Source of the DNA: Longispora sp047121295
Lineage (GTDB): Bacteria; Actinomycetota; Actinomycetes; Mycobacteriales; Micromonosporaceae
DNA length: 64,000 nucleotides
Assembly: GCF_047121295.1 (NCBI RefSeq)
Contig: NZ_CP139447.1
Location: 6,944,001-7,008,000 of the forward strand
Direction: 5' to 3'
Shown here: positions 18,088 to 26,205 of the stretch, in pieces
How the letters are laid out: each line of letters starts with the position of its first letter
How positions within the stretch are numbered: the first letter of the stretch is position 1
Translations under genes and position numbers: made by a program
The notes under the pieces: generated by a model
Told to the model about the DNA's origin: nothing
Database searches by the model: none
What the model saw: the letters and a program-made list of their open reading frames with translations, nothing else

Positions 18088-18792
18088 ATGCGATTCATCC
18101 CCCGCCTGCTCGTGGCCGCCGCCGCGACCGTGGCCACGCTCGGCATGGTGCCGGCCGCCGCCCAGGCCGCCGGCGCCGGCACCACGTTCTCGGTCAACGG
18201 CGGCTTCGCCGACGAGTACACGCGGTCGTGCCAGGCCGTCGCGCCGTTCGCGTGTGGCTTCGGCGCGACGTCGCTGCCGGTCACGGTCAGCATCTCGTCG
18301 ACCAGGAACGTCGCGGTCACCCTCGGCTACCAGCTCGAGTCGATGACGGCCACCAACGGGGTCGACTACGGCGCGACCACGGGCACCGTCACGATCCCTG
18401 CCGGTTCCTTCAACGGCAAGGTGTACATCCCGATCGTGAACGACGGCGTCACCGAGGGCACCGAGCAGTTCCGGATCCGGCTGACCAGCTCCAGCATCGG
18501 CGGCAACTACTCCGCCACGGGCACGGCGACGATCTTCGACCAGGGCAACATCCCGCTCGACTGCTCCCTGTCGAAGGCCGACCTGGCGACCACCACGATC
18601 TCCTGCGCGAACCGCCCGGCCACCCAGCCGTGGCAGACCGTCGTGAACTGCCAGGACTTCGTGATGGGCTACCTGGAGGCCAAGGGCGCCGTCATCACCG
18701 GCAACGGCACCTCGACCGCCGTCTGCGACCCGGCCGCGTTCGTCAGCGTCTACTTCGACGACCTGACCCCGTCGCCGTGGCCGGTCCCGTAG
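18088..18792 (+). CDS. Secreted Calx-beta-like domain protein
   Basis: A 234-residue exported protein. The signal peptide MRFIPRLLVAAAATVATLGM ends near AAAQAAGA. The mature part has a Calx-beta-like unit: ATNGVDYGATTGTVTIPAG, then KVYIPIVNDGVTEGTEQFRI, the classic pattern of calcium-binding Calx-beta repeats. Six or more cysteines are spread over the protein and probably form disulfides. The C-terminal 60 residues (from LDCSLSKADL) are not recognised. The start ATG has GAAGGAG. It is monocistronic, with a strong hairpin just after it. Function is not known; such domains bind calcium in adhesins or extracellular enzymes. Confidence 0.85.
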   Translation: MRFIPRLLVAAAATVATLGMVPAAAQAAGAGTTFSVNGGFADEYTRSCQAVAPFACGFGATSLPVTVSISSTRNVAVTLGYQLESMTATNGVDYGATTGTVTIPAGSFNGKVYIPIVNDGVTEGTEQFRIRLTSSSIGGNYSATGTATIFDQGNIPLDCSLSKADLATTTISCANRPATQPWQTVVNCQDFVMGYLEAKGAVITGNGTSTAVCDPAAFVSVYFDDLTPSPWPVP

Positions 18793-18805
18793 GGATCACT
18801 GACCG

Positions 18806-18840
18806 GGGGCCGGCCGGCGCGGGAGGCGCCGGCCGGCCCC
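18806..18840. terminator. Strong hairpin between convergent genes
   Basis: Perfect 15-bp stem GGGGCCGGCCGGCGC / GCGCCGGCCGGCCCC with loop GGGAG, between the stops at 18792 (+) and 18850 (-). Very stable and suited to both strands. Confidence 0.75.
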
Positions 18841-18849
18841 TCGTGCCGG

Positions 18850-19539
18850 TTACGGCCGCCGGCCGGCCTGGGCCGCTGTGATCCCCCGGATGATCAGGAC
18901 GAACAGCACCCCGGAGACGGCGAGCAGGACCGTCTCGGCAAGGGATGAGATGAACAGCCGCTGGTAGAACGGGATGGGCATCGAGACCAGCCCCTGGATC
19001 CGGCAGAACGAGAGGCCGAAGGCCACCGCCCAGCCGACGATGAGGCCCGGGGGCACCGGCCTGGCCCGGGAGTGCTCCGCCGGCGGGCTGTTGCGGGCGA
19101 TGTCCGTGAGCGTCATCGCCGGCATGACCAGGTTCGCGAACGGGATCAGCCAGCCGCCGACGGCCCACCAGGAGGCCCGCTGGGGGCGGGCGTCCGGGAT
19201 CCGGTCGAGGTTGGTGCGGGCCCTGTGGGTCCAGACGATGGCGCACACCAGTCCGACCAGCAGACCGATGTTGGACACCGTGTCGACGATCGTGAGGAGC
19301 CACAGCCCCGACATCCCCGGCCACGCCGTGTCGACGACGTAGCCCTGGTAGCCCAGGACGGCGGTGGTCAACACCCGGCCGAGCACGGCGACGGCGACCG
19401 CTCCGTAGATGGCGGTCGCCAGGCCCTTCAGCGGCCTGAGCGCCACGGCGGGCGCGCCGTCCCCGGCCGGCGTGCAGTTCTGGCACCACGTCCAGGTGTC
19501 GGCCAGCGGCGTGCCACACGTGGGGCAGGGCGCGGTCAC
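18850..19539 (-). CDS. DUF4328 membrane protein with N-terminal zinc ribbon (copy 2)
   Basis: A 229-residue protein. The N-terminal ribbon CPTCGTPLADTWTWCQNC is followed by a hydrophobic core of about six helices with the DUF4328 hallmark VWTHRARTNLDRIPDARPQR then SWWAVGGWLIPFANLVMPA. Its GTG start overlaps the stop of the upstream paralogue (GTGA), so the pair is translationally coupled. The C-termini of both end in IIRGITAAQAGR-like sequence. DUF4328 proteins are membrane proteins of unknown function, common in actinomycetes, often in tandem copies as here. The shared architecture with the neighbour indicates local duplication. No catalytic motif is evident. Confidence 0.88.
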   Translation of the reverse strand: MTAPCPTCGTPLADTWTWCQNCTPAGDGAPAVALRPLKGLATAIYGAVAVAVLGRVLTTAVLGYQGYVVDTAWPGMSGLWLLTIVDTVSNIGLLVGLVCAIVWTHRARTNLDRIPDARPQRASWWAVGGWLIPFANLVMPAMTLTDIARNSPPAEHSRARPVPPGLIVGWAVAFGLSFCRIQGLVSMPIPFYQRLFISSLAETVLLAVSGVLFVLIIRGITAAQAGRRP

Positions 19540-20300
19540 ACCCACATCCGGGGCTGCCGGCTGGCCTGGGCCGCCGTGACGCCCCGGATGACCATGACCG
19601 CCAGCACCCCGGCGGCGCCGAACGCGACCAGGCCCGGCAGCCCCAGCGCGACCTTGGCGCCCAGCAGGCCGGTGACCTTGTCGACGTCGAAGGACTCGCC
19701 GGACGAGTACGGGGTGTAGAACTCCTTGTCCAGGTCGCTGTCGCCCGCGTCGGACAGCCGGACCAGGCAGTTGGCCAGGAAGAACGTCGCCCACCACCAG
19801 GTGACCAGGTTGCCGGACACCTTCCGCCGGCCGCTCTCCGGCGCGGGCTCGCTGTTCAGCGCGATGTCCTTCAGCGCCATCGGCACCAGGAGATACTGCG
19901 CGAGCGGGATGAACCAGCCGCCCACGGACATCCAGGCGGGCTGCTGCGGCCAGGCGTCCGGGATGAGGTCGATGTTCTTCCGGGCCCGGTAGCTCCAGAT
20001 CACCATGAAGACGAAGGCGACGACCATGCCGAGGACCAGCAGCAGCGCGCCCACGGCGCCTACGAGCTCGCCGTAGTTGAACTCGGCGCTGGACTGCGCG
20101 ACGGCGATCTCCAGCGCCGGCGACAGCGTCAGGACCAGCAGGCCCGCGAGGCTGACGGCGACGCCGACGTAGCTGCCGATGGCCGGGCCGGTCAGGGACC
20201 GCAGCGGCTTGGGCGCGTCGAGCAGGCCGGCAGGTCGGCCGCAGGTGCGGCAGGCCGGGTCGGCTTCGGACAGCGCGGCGTTGCAGGAGGGGCAGTGCAC
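19536..20300 (-). CDS. DUF4328 membrane protein with N-terminal zinc ribbon (copy 1)
   Basis: About 254 residues. The ribbon HCPSCNAALSEADPACRTCG is followed by the membrane core, with the DUF4328 signature IWSYRARKNIDLIPDAWPQQ and MSVGGWFIPLAQYLLVP. I prefer GTG at 20300, which puts GGAG six bases upstream and starts directly at the ribbon as in copy 2; GTG at 20330 would add ten residues without a ribosome site. It heads a two-gene coupled unit. The divergent gene at 20388 also encodes a membrane protein, and a 14-bp palindrome lies between them. Function unknown. Confidence 0.85.
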   Translation of the reverse strand: MHCPSCNAALSEADPACRTCGRPAGLLDAPKPLRSLTGPAIGSYVGVAVSLAGLLVLTLSPALEIAVAQSSAEFNYGELVGAVGALLLVLGMVVAFVFMVIWSYRARKNIDLIPDAWPQQPAWMSVGGWFIPLAQYLLVPMALKDIALNSEPAPESGRRKVSGNLVTWWWATFFLANCLVRLSDAGDSDLDKEFYTPYSSGESFDVDKVTGLLGAKVALGLPGLVAFGAAGVLAVMVIRGVTAAQASRQPRMWV

Positions 20301-20331
20301 GGGGGGCTCCAGGGGCTCAAGGGAGAGCACA

Positions 20332-20345
20332 CGCTACGTGTAGCG
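20332..20345. promoter_or_regulatory. Palindrome in divergent promoter region
   Basis: CGCTAC-GT-GTAGCG, perfect 6-bp arms, between divergent DUF4328 and DUF2269-like genes. The size and place suit a dimeric repressor site; the regulator is unknown. Confidence 0.4.
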
Positions 20346-20387
20346 CTTCCGGCCCGCAAGGCCCATAAACCGGCATAGACTTTAAAT

Positions 20388-20909
20388 ATGGGTACATTTC
20401 TGCGGCTGCTGCACGTACTCTCCGCGATCCTGATCATCGGGCCGCTGGCAGTGATCCCCCTGCACGGCCTCCGTGGGCTGCGCGACCGGGACGCCGTCAC
20501 CGTACGCGAGGCCGGCAAGGCCGCCACCCGGCTCGGGTTCGCGTCGATCCTGGTGGCCGTGCTCGGCGGCATCCTGGCGAAGTACCTGAAGTACCGGACC
20601 GGCACGCCCTGGATCGTGATCGCCGCGACGCTGTACATCGTGCTGGTCGTCATCGTGCTGTTCTGGACCGCGCCGGCGCTCCGCAGGGCCGCGAAGACCA
20701 TCGAGGCGGGCACCTTCGAACTGCCGGCGCCCCCGGAGGGCGCGGACGAGCCGGCCACGCCGGAGATGATGCAGGCGACCGGGAGCTACCTCACCACGAA
20801 GTCCGAGGTCGACAAGGCCGTCGGGCGGGTCGGCGCGGCGGCCGGGGTCACCCTGCTGCTCGTGGTCGCGATCGTGACGCTGATGGTCACCCGGCCGTTC
20901 GGGCGCTGA
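20388..20909 (+). CDS. DUF2269-like integral membrane protein
   Basis: A 173-residue protein with four likely membrane helices: FLRLLHVLSAILIIGPLAVI, ILVAVLGGILAKY, WIVIAATLYIVLVVIVLFW and VTLLLVVAIVTLMVTRP. The N-terminal RLLHVLSAILIIGP with a membrane His resembles the DUF2269 family. A short acidic/proline loop (PAPPEGADEPATPE) separates helices three and four. The start ATG at 20388 lies in an AT-rich stretch (tttaaatatggg), so the promoter may be close and the transcript short-leadered. Divergent from the DUF4328 pair. The family is of unknown function. Confidence 0.8.
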   Translation: MGTFLRLLHVLSAILIIGPLAVIPLHGLRGLRDRDAVTVREAGKAATRLGFASILVAVLGGILAKYLKYRTGTPWIVIAATLYIVLVVIVLFWTAPALRRAAKTIEAGTFELPAPPEGADEPATPEMMQATGSYLTTKSEVDKAVGRVGAAAGVTLLLVVAIVTLMVTRPFGR

Positions 20910-20910
20910 G

Positions 20911-20931
20911 GACCGGCCGACGCTGCCGGTC
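20911..20931. terminator. Hairpin after the DUF2269-like gene
   Basis: GACCGGC / GCCGGTC, 7-bp stem and 7-base loop, immediately after the stop at 20909 and before the convergent amidase stop (20952). Confidence 0.5.
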
Positions 20932-20951
20932 ACGCCCCACTCGTAGCCAAA

Positions 20952-22307
20952 TCATGATCTTGATCTTGGGGCCCTCGGCCAGCTCGGCGCGTGCCGGCGC
21001 CACGGGGCCGACAGCTCCAGCAACCCGGCAACGGCCAGCAGCATCAACTCCGAGCCGGGCGGCCCGACCAGCTGCACCGCCGCCGGCAGACCGTCGCCGC
21101 GCACCCCGGAGGGCACCACGATCGCGGGCAGGCCGGCGACGTTCCACGGGGCCGAGTAGGGCGCGTAGCGCATGTTGGCCACCAGATTCGCCCGCCACGG
21201 CCGGCGCGACCACTCGGCGGCCTCCAGCGGGGCCCCGGCCAGCGCCGGCGTGACCAGCAGGTCATAGTCGCCCAGCCAGCTCAGGGCCTGGCCGCGCCAC
21301 CGGGTGCGCTGCCCCGACGTCACCTCGGCCGTGCGCACGGCCTGCTCGCCGAGCGCCACGTGCCGCCGGGTCCGGCGCTGCAGCTCCGAGTAGTCCAGGT
21401 CGCGGGAGTCCAGGTAGGACGACGCCGTCCAGGTCGCGAGGACCACGGCGCCGAGCCTCTTCGGGTACGGCACCTCCGCCCGGATCGCCGAGTGCCCCGC
21501 CCCGACCAGCGACCGCACGGCCCGGCTGACCGCCGCCCGGTTGTCGGCATCGGGGCTGACCCCCGGGATCGGGCTGTGCAGGGACACCGCGACCCGCAGC
21601 CGGCCCGGCTCGGTCAACTTGTGCGTCCGGCGCCCGGCCAGCACCGCGAACCCGACCGCCGCGTCCGCGACCGTGGTGGCGAGGATGCCGTTCTCGGCCA
21701 GCCCGTACCACGCGTTCGCGCCGATCCCCGCCGGCACCACGCCCCGGCCCGGCTTCAGCCCGACCAGCCCGCAGCACGCGGCCGGGATCCGGATCGAGCC
21801 CAGCCCGTCGTTGCCGTGCGCGATCGGCACCAGCCCCGCCGACACCGCCGCCGCCGACCCGCCGGACGAACCGCCCGGCGACCGGTCCAGCCGCCACGGG
21901 TTGCGGGTCACGATCTCCTTGTCGTCGCACGTGCCCCACAGCCCCAGCTCGGGCATGCGGGACGTGCCCACCACGATCGCCCCGGCCCCGCGCAGCCGGC
22001 GGACGACCTCGTGATCGGCGTCGGCCACGTGCGGCCAGTCGGCCCCGGACCGCTCACCGGCGACCGCGACGTTCTCCTTCACCGCCACCGGGACGCCCGC
22101 CAGCGGCAGGTTCGTCAGCTCCGGCAGGGTGTCCACGGCCTCGGCCTCGGCGAGCGCCCTCGGCCCGCGCAGGGCCCGGAACGCGCCCAGGTGCCGGTCC
22201 GTGGACCGGATGTAGTCCAGGTGGTCGGCCACCACCTCGGTCGCTGACGCGTCGCCGCGCCGCACCGCCCTGGCGATCTCCCGCGCGGTCGCACCGACCC
22301 AGGCCAT
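20952..22307 (-). CDS. Amidase signature family protein
   Basis: A 451-residue amidase of the GatA/AtzF-like superfamily. The Ser-cisSer-Lys triad elements are visible: Lys77 in GVPVAVKENV, the SPGGSSGGSAAAVSAG loop (Ser147/148), and Ser171 in GNDGLGSIRIPAACCG. That last motif normally reads GxDTGGSIR; here DGLGSIR replaces DTGG, an unusual substitution next to the nucleophile. It is too divergent and isolated to be GatA (no gatB or gatC nearby). Members hydrolyse varied amides; the substrate is unknown. Start ATG 22307 with a CGAAGGAGGTCGGTC ribosome region. Transcribed alone. Confidence 0.88.
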   Translation of the reverse strand: MAWVGATAREIARAVRRGDASATEVVADHLDYIRSTDRHLGAFRALRGPRALAEAEAVDTLPELTNLPLAGVPVAVKENVAVAGERSGADWPHVADADHEVVRRLRGAGAIVVGTSRMPELGLWGTCDDKEIVTRNPWRLDRSPGGSSGGSAAAVSAGLVPIAHGNDGLGSIRIPAACCGLVGLKPGRGVVPAGIGANAWYGLAENGILATTVADAAVGFAVLAGRRTHKLTEPGRLRVAVSLHSPIPGVSPDADNRAAVSRAVRSLVGAGHSAIRAEVPYPKRLGAVVLATWTASSYLDSRDLDYSELQRRTRRHVALGEQAVRTAEVTSGQRTRWRGQALSWLGDYDLLVTPALAGAPLEAAEWSRRPWRANLVANMRYAPYSAPWNVAGLPAIVVPSGVRGDGLPAAVQLVGPPGSELMLLAVAGLLELSAPWRRHAPSWPRAPRSRS

Positions 22308-22386
22308 GACCGACCTCCTTCGTAAGTCGAATCCCCGCCCCGTGGATCACGCCGTGCGCTGCGGAGTCCAGAGGGCGAGATGCTAG

Positions 22387-22415
22387 CCGATGCTCCGCTG
22401 TGGGCGGAGCATCGG
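22387..22415. terminator. Hairpin upstream of the amidase, downstream of metB
   Basis: Perfect 12-bp stem CCGATGCTCCGC / GCGGAGCATCGG with loop TGTGG, in the 255-base gap between metB (ends 22563) and the amidase start. Probably ends the metB transcript. The rest of the gap is GC-rich with nothing else recognised. Confidence 0.55.
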
Positions 22416-22562
22416 CGCGCACGTTCTGGGCCTGGGCCCTGTGGGCCGGGTGCGGCCCGGCTCGTGAGCTTCGCGCGACCCGGCGCTGGGACCGGGACCC
22501 GCCTTGCCTGGGGCTCGGACCAGCTCCCGCCTCGCGTGCGCCGAGTGCGGCCCGGCCCGGTT

Positions 22563-23702
22563 CTAGCCGAGTGCTTCGGCGAGGTCCGCGAGCAGGTCGT
22601 CCACGGTCTCGATGCCGACGGACAGCCGCACGAGGTCGGCCGGCACCTCCAGCGACGTGCCCGCCACCGAGGCGTGCGTCATCCGGCCCGGATGCTCGAT
22701 CAACGACTCGACCCCGCCCAGAGACTCGCCCAGCGTGAACAGCTTGGCCCGGTTGCAGACCTCGACGGCCGCCTGCTCGCCGCCCTGGACCCGGAAACTG
22801 ACCATGCCACCGAACCGGTGCATCTGCTTCGCGGCGATCTCGTGGCCCTGGTGCTCCGGGAGCCCCGGGTAGTAGACGGTGTGCACCTTCGGGTGCTTCA
22901 CCAGGTACTCCGCGATCCGCTCCGCGTTGTCCGAGTGCCGCTCCATCCGCACCGCCAGGGTCTTGATCCCCCGCAGCGTGAGCCACGCGTCGAACGGGCC
23001 GGCCACGGCCCCCATCGCGTTCTGGTGGTACGCCAGCTCGTCGCCCAGCCCGGCGTCCGCCGCGATCAGCGCGCCGCCGACCACGTCGGAGTGCCCGCCC
23101 ACGTACTTCGTCGTCGAGTGCACCACGACGTCCGCGCCGTGCGACAGCGGCTGCTGGAGGTAGGGGGACGCGAACGTGTTGTCCACGACCAGCTTCGCGC
23201 CGCCCTCGTGCGCCACCCCGGCCAGCGCCGCGATGTCGGCGATCCCGAGCAGCGGGTTCGTCGGGGTCTCCACCCAGACCAGCTTCGTCACCGGCCGCAG
23301 GGCAGAGCGCACCGCCGCGACGTCGGACAGCTTCACCGACGTCCAGCTGATCCCCCACCGCTCGGCGACCTTCGCGAACAGCCGGAACGTGCCACCGTAC
23401 GCGTCGTCGGGGATGATCACGTGGTCGCCCGGCTTGCACACGGTCCGGATCAGCGCGTCCTCCGCCGCCAGCCCGCTGGCGAACGCGAGACCCCGCCGGC
23501 CACCCTCGAGGGCCTGGAGGCACTCCTCGAGCGCGGTGCGGGTCGGGTTGGCCGAGCGGGAGTACTCATACCCCTCGCGCAGCCCGCCCACGCCGTCCTG
23601 CTTGTACGTGGACGTCTGGTATATGGGCACCACCACCGCGCCGGTGCGGGGGTCAGGCTCCTGACCGGCGTGAATGGCGAGCGTATCGAAGCCGTGTGTC
23701 AT
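22563..23702 (-). CDS. metB: Cystathionine gamma-synthase / gamma-lyase (trans-sulfuration PLP enzyme)
   Basis: A 379-residue Cys/Met-metabolism PLP enzyme. The N-terminus FDTLAIHAGQEPDPRTGAVV and the YEYSRSANPTR motif are diagnostic. PLP Lys is in VVHSTTKYVGGHSDV; the Asp partner is in LVVDNTFASPYLQQP. Homology cannot separate synthase (homoserine ester plus cysteine to cystathionine) from lyase. With cbs at 28303, a reverse trans-sulfuration lyase role is equally possible. Start ATG 23702 (MTHGFDTLAIH); an earlier in-frame start extends into the divergent intergenic region. The divergent neighbour is msrA, another methionine-related gene. The position between cbs and greA/mca parallels mycobacterial metB. 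Confidence 0.92.
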   Translation of the reverse strand: MTHGFDTLAIHAGQEPDPRTGAVVVPIYQTSTYKQDGVGGLREGYEYSRSANPTRTALEECLQALEGGRRGLAFASGLAAEDALIRTVCKPGDHVIIPDDAYGGTFRLFAKVAERWGISWTSVKLSDVAAVRSALRPVTKLVWVETPTNPLLGIADIAALAGVAHEGGAKLVVDNTFASPYLQQPLSHGADVVVHSTTKYVGGHSDVVGGALIAADAGLGDELAYHQNAMGAVAGPFDAWLTLRGIKTLAVRMERHSDNAERIAEYLVKHPKVHTVYYPGLPEHQGHEIAAKQMHRFGGMVSFRVQGGEQAAVEVCNRAKLFTLGESLGGVESLIEHPGRMTHASVAGTSLEVPADLVRLSVGIETVDDLLADLAEALG

Positions 23703-23790
23703 GACTCTGAGCGTAACCGTTGGCTCCGACAGACCGGCGGTAAGCACGTCGTAATGGGCAGGTGACCAGCGACTGCGGCATGCTGGTGTC

Positions 23791-24438
23791 ATGCGCAGAC
23801 CACGTGATCTCGACATTCCCACCGCCGAGCAGGCCCTGCCCGGTCGCGCGGAGGCCATCCGGGTCGCGGCCCGGCACACCGTTCTCGGTACCCCGCTCGT
23901 CGGCCCCTGGCCCTCCGGCTTCGAGGTGGCCATCCTCGGCCTCGGCTGCTTCTGGGGCGCGGAGCGGATCTTCTGGCGGCTCCCGGGGGTGTACTCGACG
24001 TCGGCGGGCTACGCCGGCGGCCACACCCCGAACCCGACGTACGAGGAGGTGTGCTCCGGCGGCACCGGGCACGCCGAGGTCGTCCAGGTCGTCTTCGACC
24101 CGGCGGTGATCTCCTACGAGACGGTGCTGAAGGAGTTCTGGGAGAACCACGACCCGACGCAGGGGATGCGGCAGGGGAACGACCTGGGGACGCAGTACCG
24201 GTCGGTGATCCTGACGACGACGGCCGAGCAGCAGGCGGTGGCTGAGGCGTCCCGGGCGGCGTTCGCGCCGGTGGTGGCGGGGGCCGGGCTGGGGGCGATC
24301 ACGACGGAGATCGAGCCGGCGCGGCAGTACTACTACGCGGAGGACTACCACCAGCAGTACCTGGACAAGAACCCCGGCGGCTACTGCAACCACGGGCCGA
24401 ACGGCCTGAGCTGCCCGATCGGCGTGGCCCGGGCGTGA
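23791..24438 (+). CDS. msrA: Peptide-methionine (S)-S-oxide reductase MsrA
   Basis: A 215-residue reductase that repairs methionine-S-sulfoxide in proteins and free form. The nucleophile is Cys53 in LGCFWGAERIF. Typical blocks follow: PGVYSTSAGYAGGHTPNPTY, GHAEVVQVVFDP, and DLGTQYRSVI, with Glu and Tyr residues that activate the sulfoxide. The C-terminal YCNHGPNGLSC holds the two resolving cysteines, so a full three-cysteine mechanism is expected. It has the N-terminal extension of the longer actinobacterial/E. coli type. Start ATG 23791. Divergent from metB. Just after the stop, 30 bases of its own 3' end recur. Confidence 0.96.
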   Translation: MRRPRDLDIPTAEQALPGRAEAIRVAARHTVLGTPLVGPWPSGFEVAILGLGCFWGAERIFWRLPGVYSTSAGYAGGHTPNPTYEEVCSGGTGHAEVVQVVFDPAVISYETVLKEFWENHDPTQGMRQGNDLGTQYRSVILTTTAEQQAVAEASRAAFAPVVAGAGLGAITTEIEPARQYYYAEDYHQQYLDKNPGGYCNHGPNGLSCPIGVARA

Positions 24439-24501
24439 CCGCGCACCGCTGCGACCCGGCGGCCCGACAGTCGGCCTGAGCCGCCCGATCGGCGTCGCCC
24501 G
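24402..24501 (+). repeat. Partial direct duplication of the msrA 3' end
   Basis: 24402-24431 (codons for GLSCPIGVAR) recurs at 24472-24501 with 28 of 30 bases identical and a 70-base offset. The second copy lies in the msrA-marR gap and is out of any gene. Confidence 0.7.
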
Positions 24502-24568
24502 CACCACAGGCCGCCGACACGGGACTCGGTCGAGGGGCGAATCGTTCGTACCCTGTATGGTTGGGTTT

Positions 24569-25003
24569 ATGAAGAATGTCCGGATCGAAGGGACGATGGC
24601 GTTCCGGTTGAGTTCGCTGGGCGCCGTCGTCACCGACCAGTTCGCCGGCCGGATCGAGCCCCTCGGCCTCAAGCCCCGGCACGCCGACCTGATGGCGGCC
24701 GTCGCCGGCGGCACGCCCCGGTCGCAACAGGACCTCGCCCGGACCATGGGCGTCGCGCCCAGCCTGATCGTGGCGCTCGCCGACCAGTTGGAAGACCTGA
24801 AGGCCCTTCATCGGGTACGCGACCCGCACGACCGCCGACGCCAGGTCCTCAAGCTGACCCGGAAGGGGCGCACCCTGCTGGCCGCGTGCACGGCGCACGC
24901 CCGGGCCGTGGACGCGGAGCTGACGGCGCGGCTGGTGCCACTGGAGCGGGACATGCTGCACCACGTGCTGGGCACCCTGGCCCCGGGTTCGGCGTCGGCC
25001 TAG
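24569..25003 (+). CDS. MarR family transcriptional regulator
   Basis: About 144 residues with the winged-helix core: LKPRHADLMAAVAGG, RSQQDLARTMGVAPSLIVAL as the recognition helix region, and the wing VRDPHDRRRQVLKLTRKGRT, the DxRxxR-type wing of MarR proteins. Flanking helices should form the dimer. Start is either ATG 24557 or ATG 24569; the second gives MKNVRIEGTMAF and I prefer it weakly. No gene of a target is divergently placed; the ASCH gene converges. The ligand is unknown. No conserved Cys for oxidation sensing is present in the DNA-binding region, so a small-molecule signal is more likely. Confidence 0.88.
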   Translation: MKNVRIEGTMAFRLSSLGAVVTDQFAGRIEPLGLKPRHADLMAAVAGGTPRSQQDLARTMGVAPSLIVALADQLEDLKALHRVRDPHDRRRQVLKLTRKGRTLLAACTAHARAVDAELTARLVPLERDMLHHVLGTLAPGSASA

Positions 25004-25079
25004 CGCCCGGGAGGCCCGCCCGGGCCCGGCGAGGGCCCAACTCTCGATGCCGGGCCGCACCAGGCCCGGCCGCGCCTCG

Positions 25080-25499
25080 CTAGAGCCGGGTGATGACCCG
25101 GAAGCGTTGGGCGACCATCAGGGTGTCGTCGGTGATCAAGAACCCCGGGTCGCCCAGCGCCTCGCGCATCTCGTCGCCGTGCCAGAACTTCTCGTGGTCG
25201 CGCCGCCACTCGGCCACCGTCTCGAACCCCTCCCCCTCGTCGAGGGCGTGCTGCAGGTCGCAGTCGCCGACCCGGATGACCCTGACCTCGGTCGTCTCGA
25301 TCACGGCGACGGGTCGGGCGTCGGAGTCGATGACCACGGCGCGCTCGCCGGGTTCGGGGAGCGGGGAGCCCTCGGTCTCGTAGTCGATGACCAGGCCGCT
25401 GGTGGAGGTCTTCGCTCCGGAGAGGACGGCGGCGACGAGCTGGTCGCGGAGCGGGCCGGGGAAGCCGAGTTCGAATGTCGGCAGCTCTTCGTGGGTCAT
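25080..25499 (-). CDS. ASCH domain-containing protein
   Basis: A 139-residue protein that is almost wholly an ASCH domain: FPGPLRDQLVAAVLSGAKTS with the GxKxxT/S motif, GERAVVIDSDARPVAVIET, then EGEGFETVAEWRRDHEKFWH. ASCH domains have a PUA-like fold and are thought to bind RNA or modified nucleosides; some bacterial members hydrolyse N4-acetylcytidine. ATG 25499 is chosen; an upstream ATG at 25700 runs through the divergent intergenic region. Convergent with the MarR gene and divergent from the DxDxDG repeat protein. Function otherwise unknown. Confidence 0.87.
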   Translation of the reverse strand: MTHEELPTFELGFPGPLRDQLVAAVLSGAKTSTSGLVIDYETEGSPLPEPGERAVVIDSDARPVAVIETTEVRVIRVGDCDLQHALDEGEGFETVAEWRRDHEKFWHGDEMREALGDPGFLITDDTLMVAQRFRVITRL

Positions 25500-25692
25500 G
25501 GCGCGACCGTAGCCGGGTCCGGGCGGGATGACGATCCGAATTCGGCGGGCACCGGGCCGTCGTCGGCCGGACCGTGGGCACCGGGCCGGGCACCCCGGGT
25601 GCGCCCACTGACGACGGGTGGCACGAACTGTGGATACGGGATCTTGCCGCCGCCTTCTACAGTGTTGATCACACGGACCGACGGAGGATGAG

Positions 25693-26004
25693 ATGAGCAC
25701 GGAGTTCTACGAGGCGGACGTCGACGGCGACGGCCACGCGGACAGCATCGAGTACGACCAGCACGCGGACGGCAGCAGCGACATCCTCGTCGACACCAAC
25801 CACGACGGCGTCGCCGACTACGAGGGTTCGGACACCGACGGTGACGGTCGGATCGACTACGTCGCCGCCGACACCGACCACGACGGCACGCACGACGTCG
25901 AGGCCTGGGACAAGAACAGCGACGGCAACTTCGACTACGCCAACGTGGACACCAACAGCGACGGCGTGGCCGACTACTCGGGCAACCCGTGGGGTTCCGC
26001 GTAA
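25693..26004 (+). CDS. Acidic DxDxDG tandem-repeat protein without signal peptide
   Basis: A 103-residue very acidic protein built of about seven units of roughly 13 residues with the pattern D-x-[DN]-x-D-G-x-x-D-Y (for example DTDGDGRIDY, DTNHDGVADY, DKNSDGNFDY). Each resembles the calcium loop of EF-hands, thrombospondin type 3 or dockerin repeats. Start ATG has an excellent GGAGG site seven bases upstream. Strikingly there is no signal peptide or membrane segment, whereas such repeats are usually extracellular. It is monocistronic with a strong terminator. A cytoplasmic calcium buffer or a protein using a non-Sec route are both possible; nothing proves either. Confidence 0.82.
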   Translation: MSTEFYEADVDGDGHADSIEYDQHADGSSDILVDTNHDGVADYEGSDTDGDGRIDYVAADTDHDGTHDVEAWDKNSDGNFDYANVDTNSDGVADYSGNPWGSA

Positions 26005-26024
26005 CCGCCGCACTCGAACATTCG

Positions 26025-26056
26025 CTGGGGCCCGGAGACTGATCTCCGGGCCCCAG
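26025..26056 (+). terminator. Strong terminator after the DxDxDG protein
   Basis: Perfect 14-bp stem CTGGGGCCCGGAGA / TCTCCGGGCCCCAG with loop CTGA, 20 bases after the stop, followed by a pyrimidine-rich CTCTCTACCCTGTT. Confidence 0.8.
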
Positions 26057-26205
26057 CTCTCTCTACCCTGTTCGCCGTGGGGAGCCGCCACGCCGCCGGG
26101 GGGAGACGCGCCACGCTCGGGTGAGCTGGGCGAACCGACGGTACGGGCGTCGCGCTGCTGATCGGGGAGCGATGCCGCGCGATCGGCGTCGCAGGGTGGT
26201 CTTGG

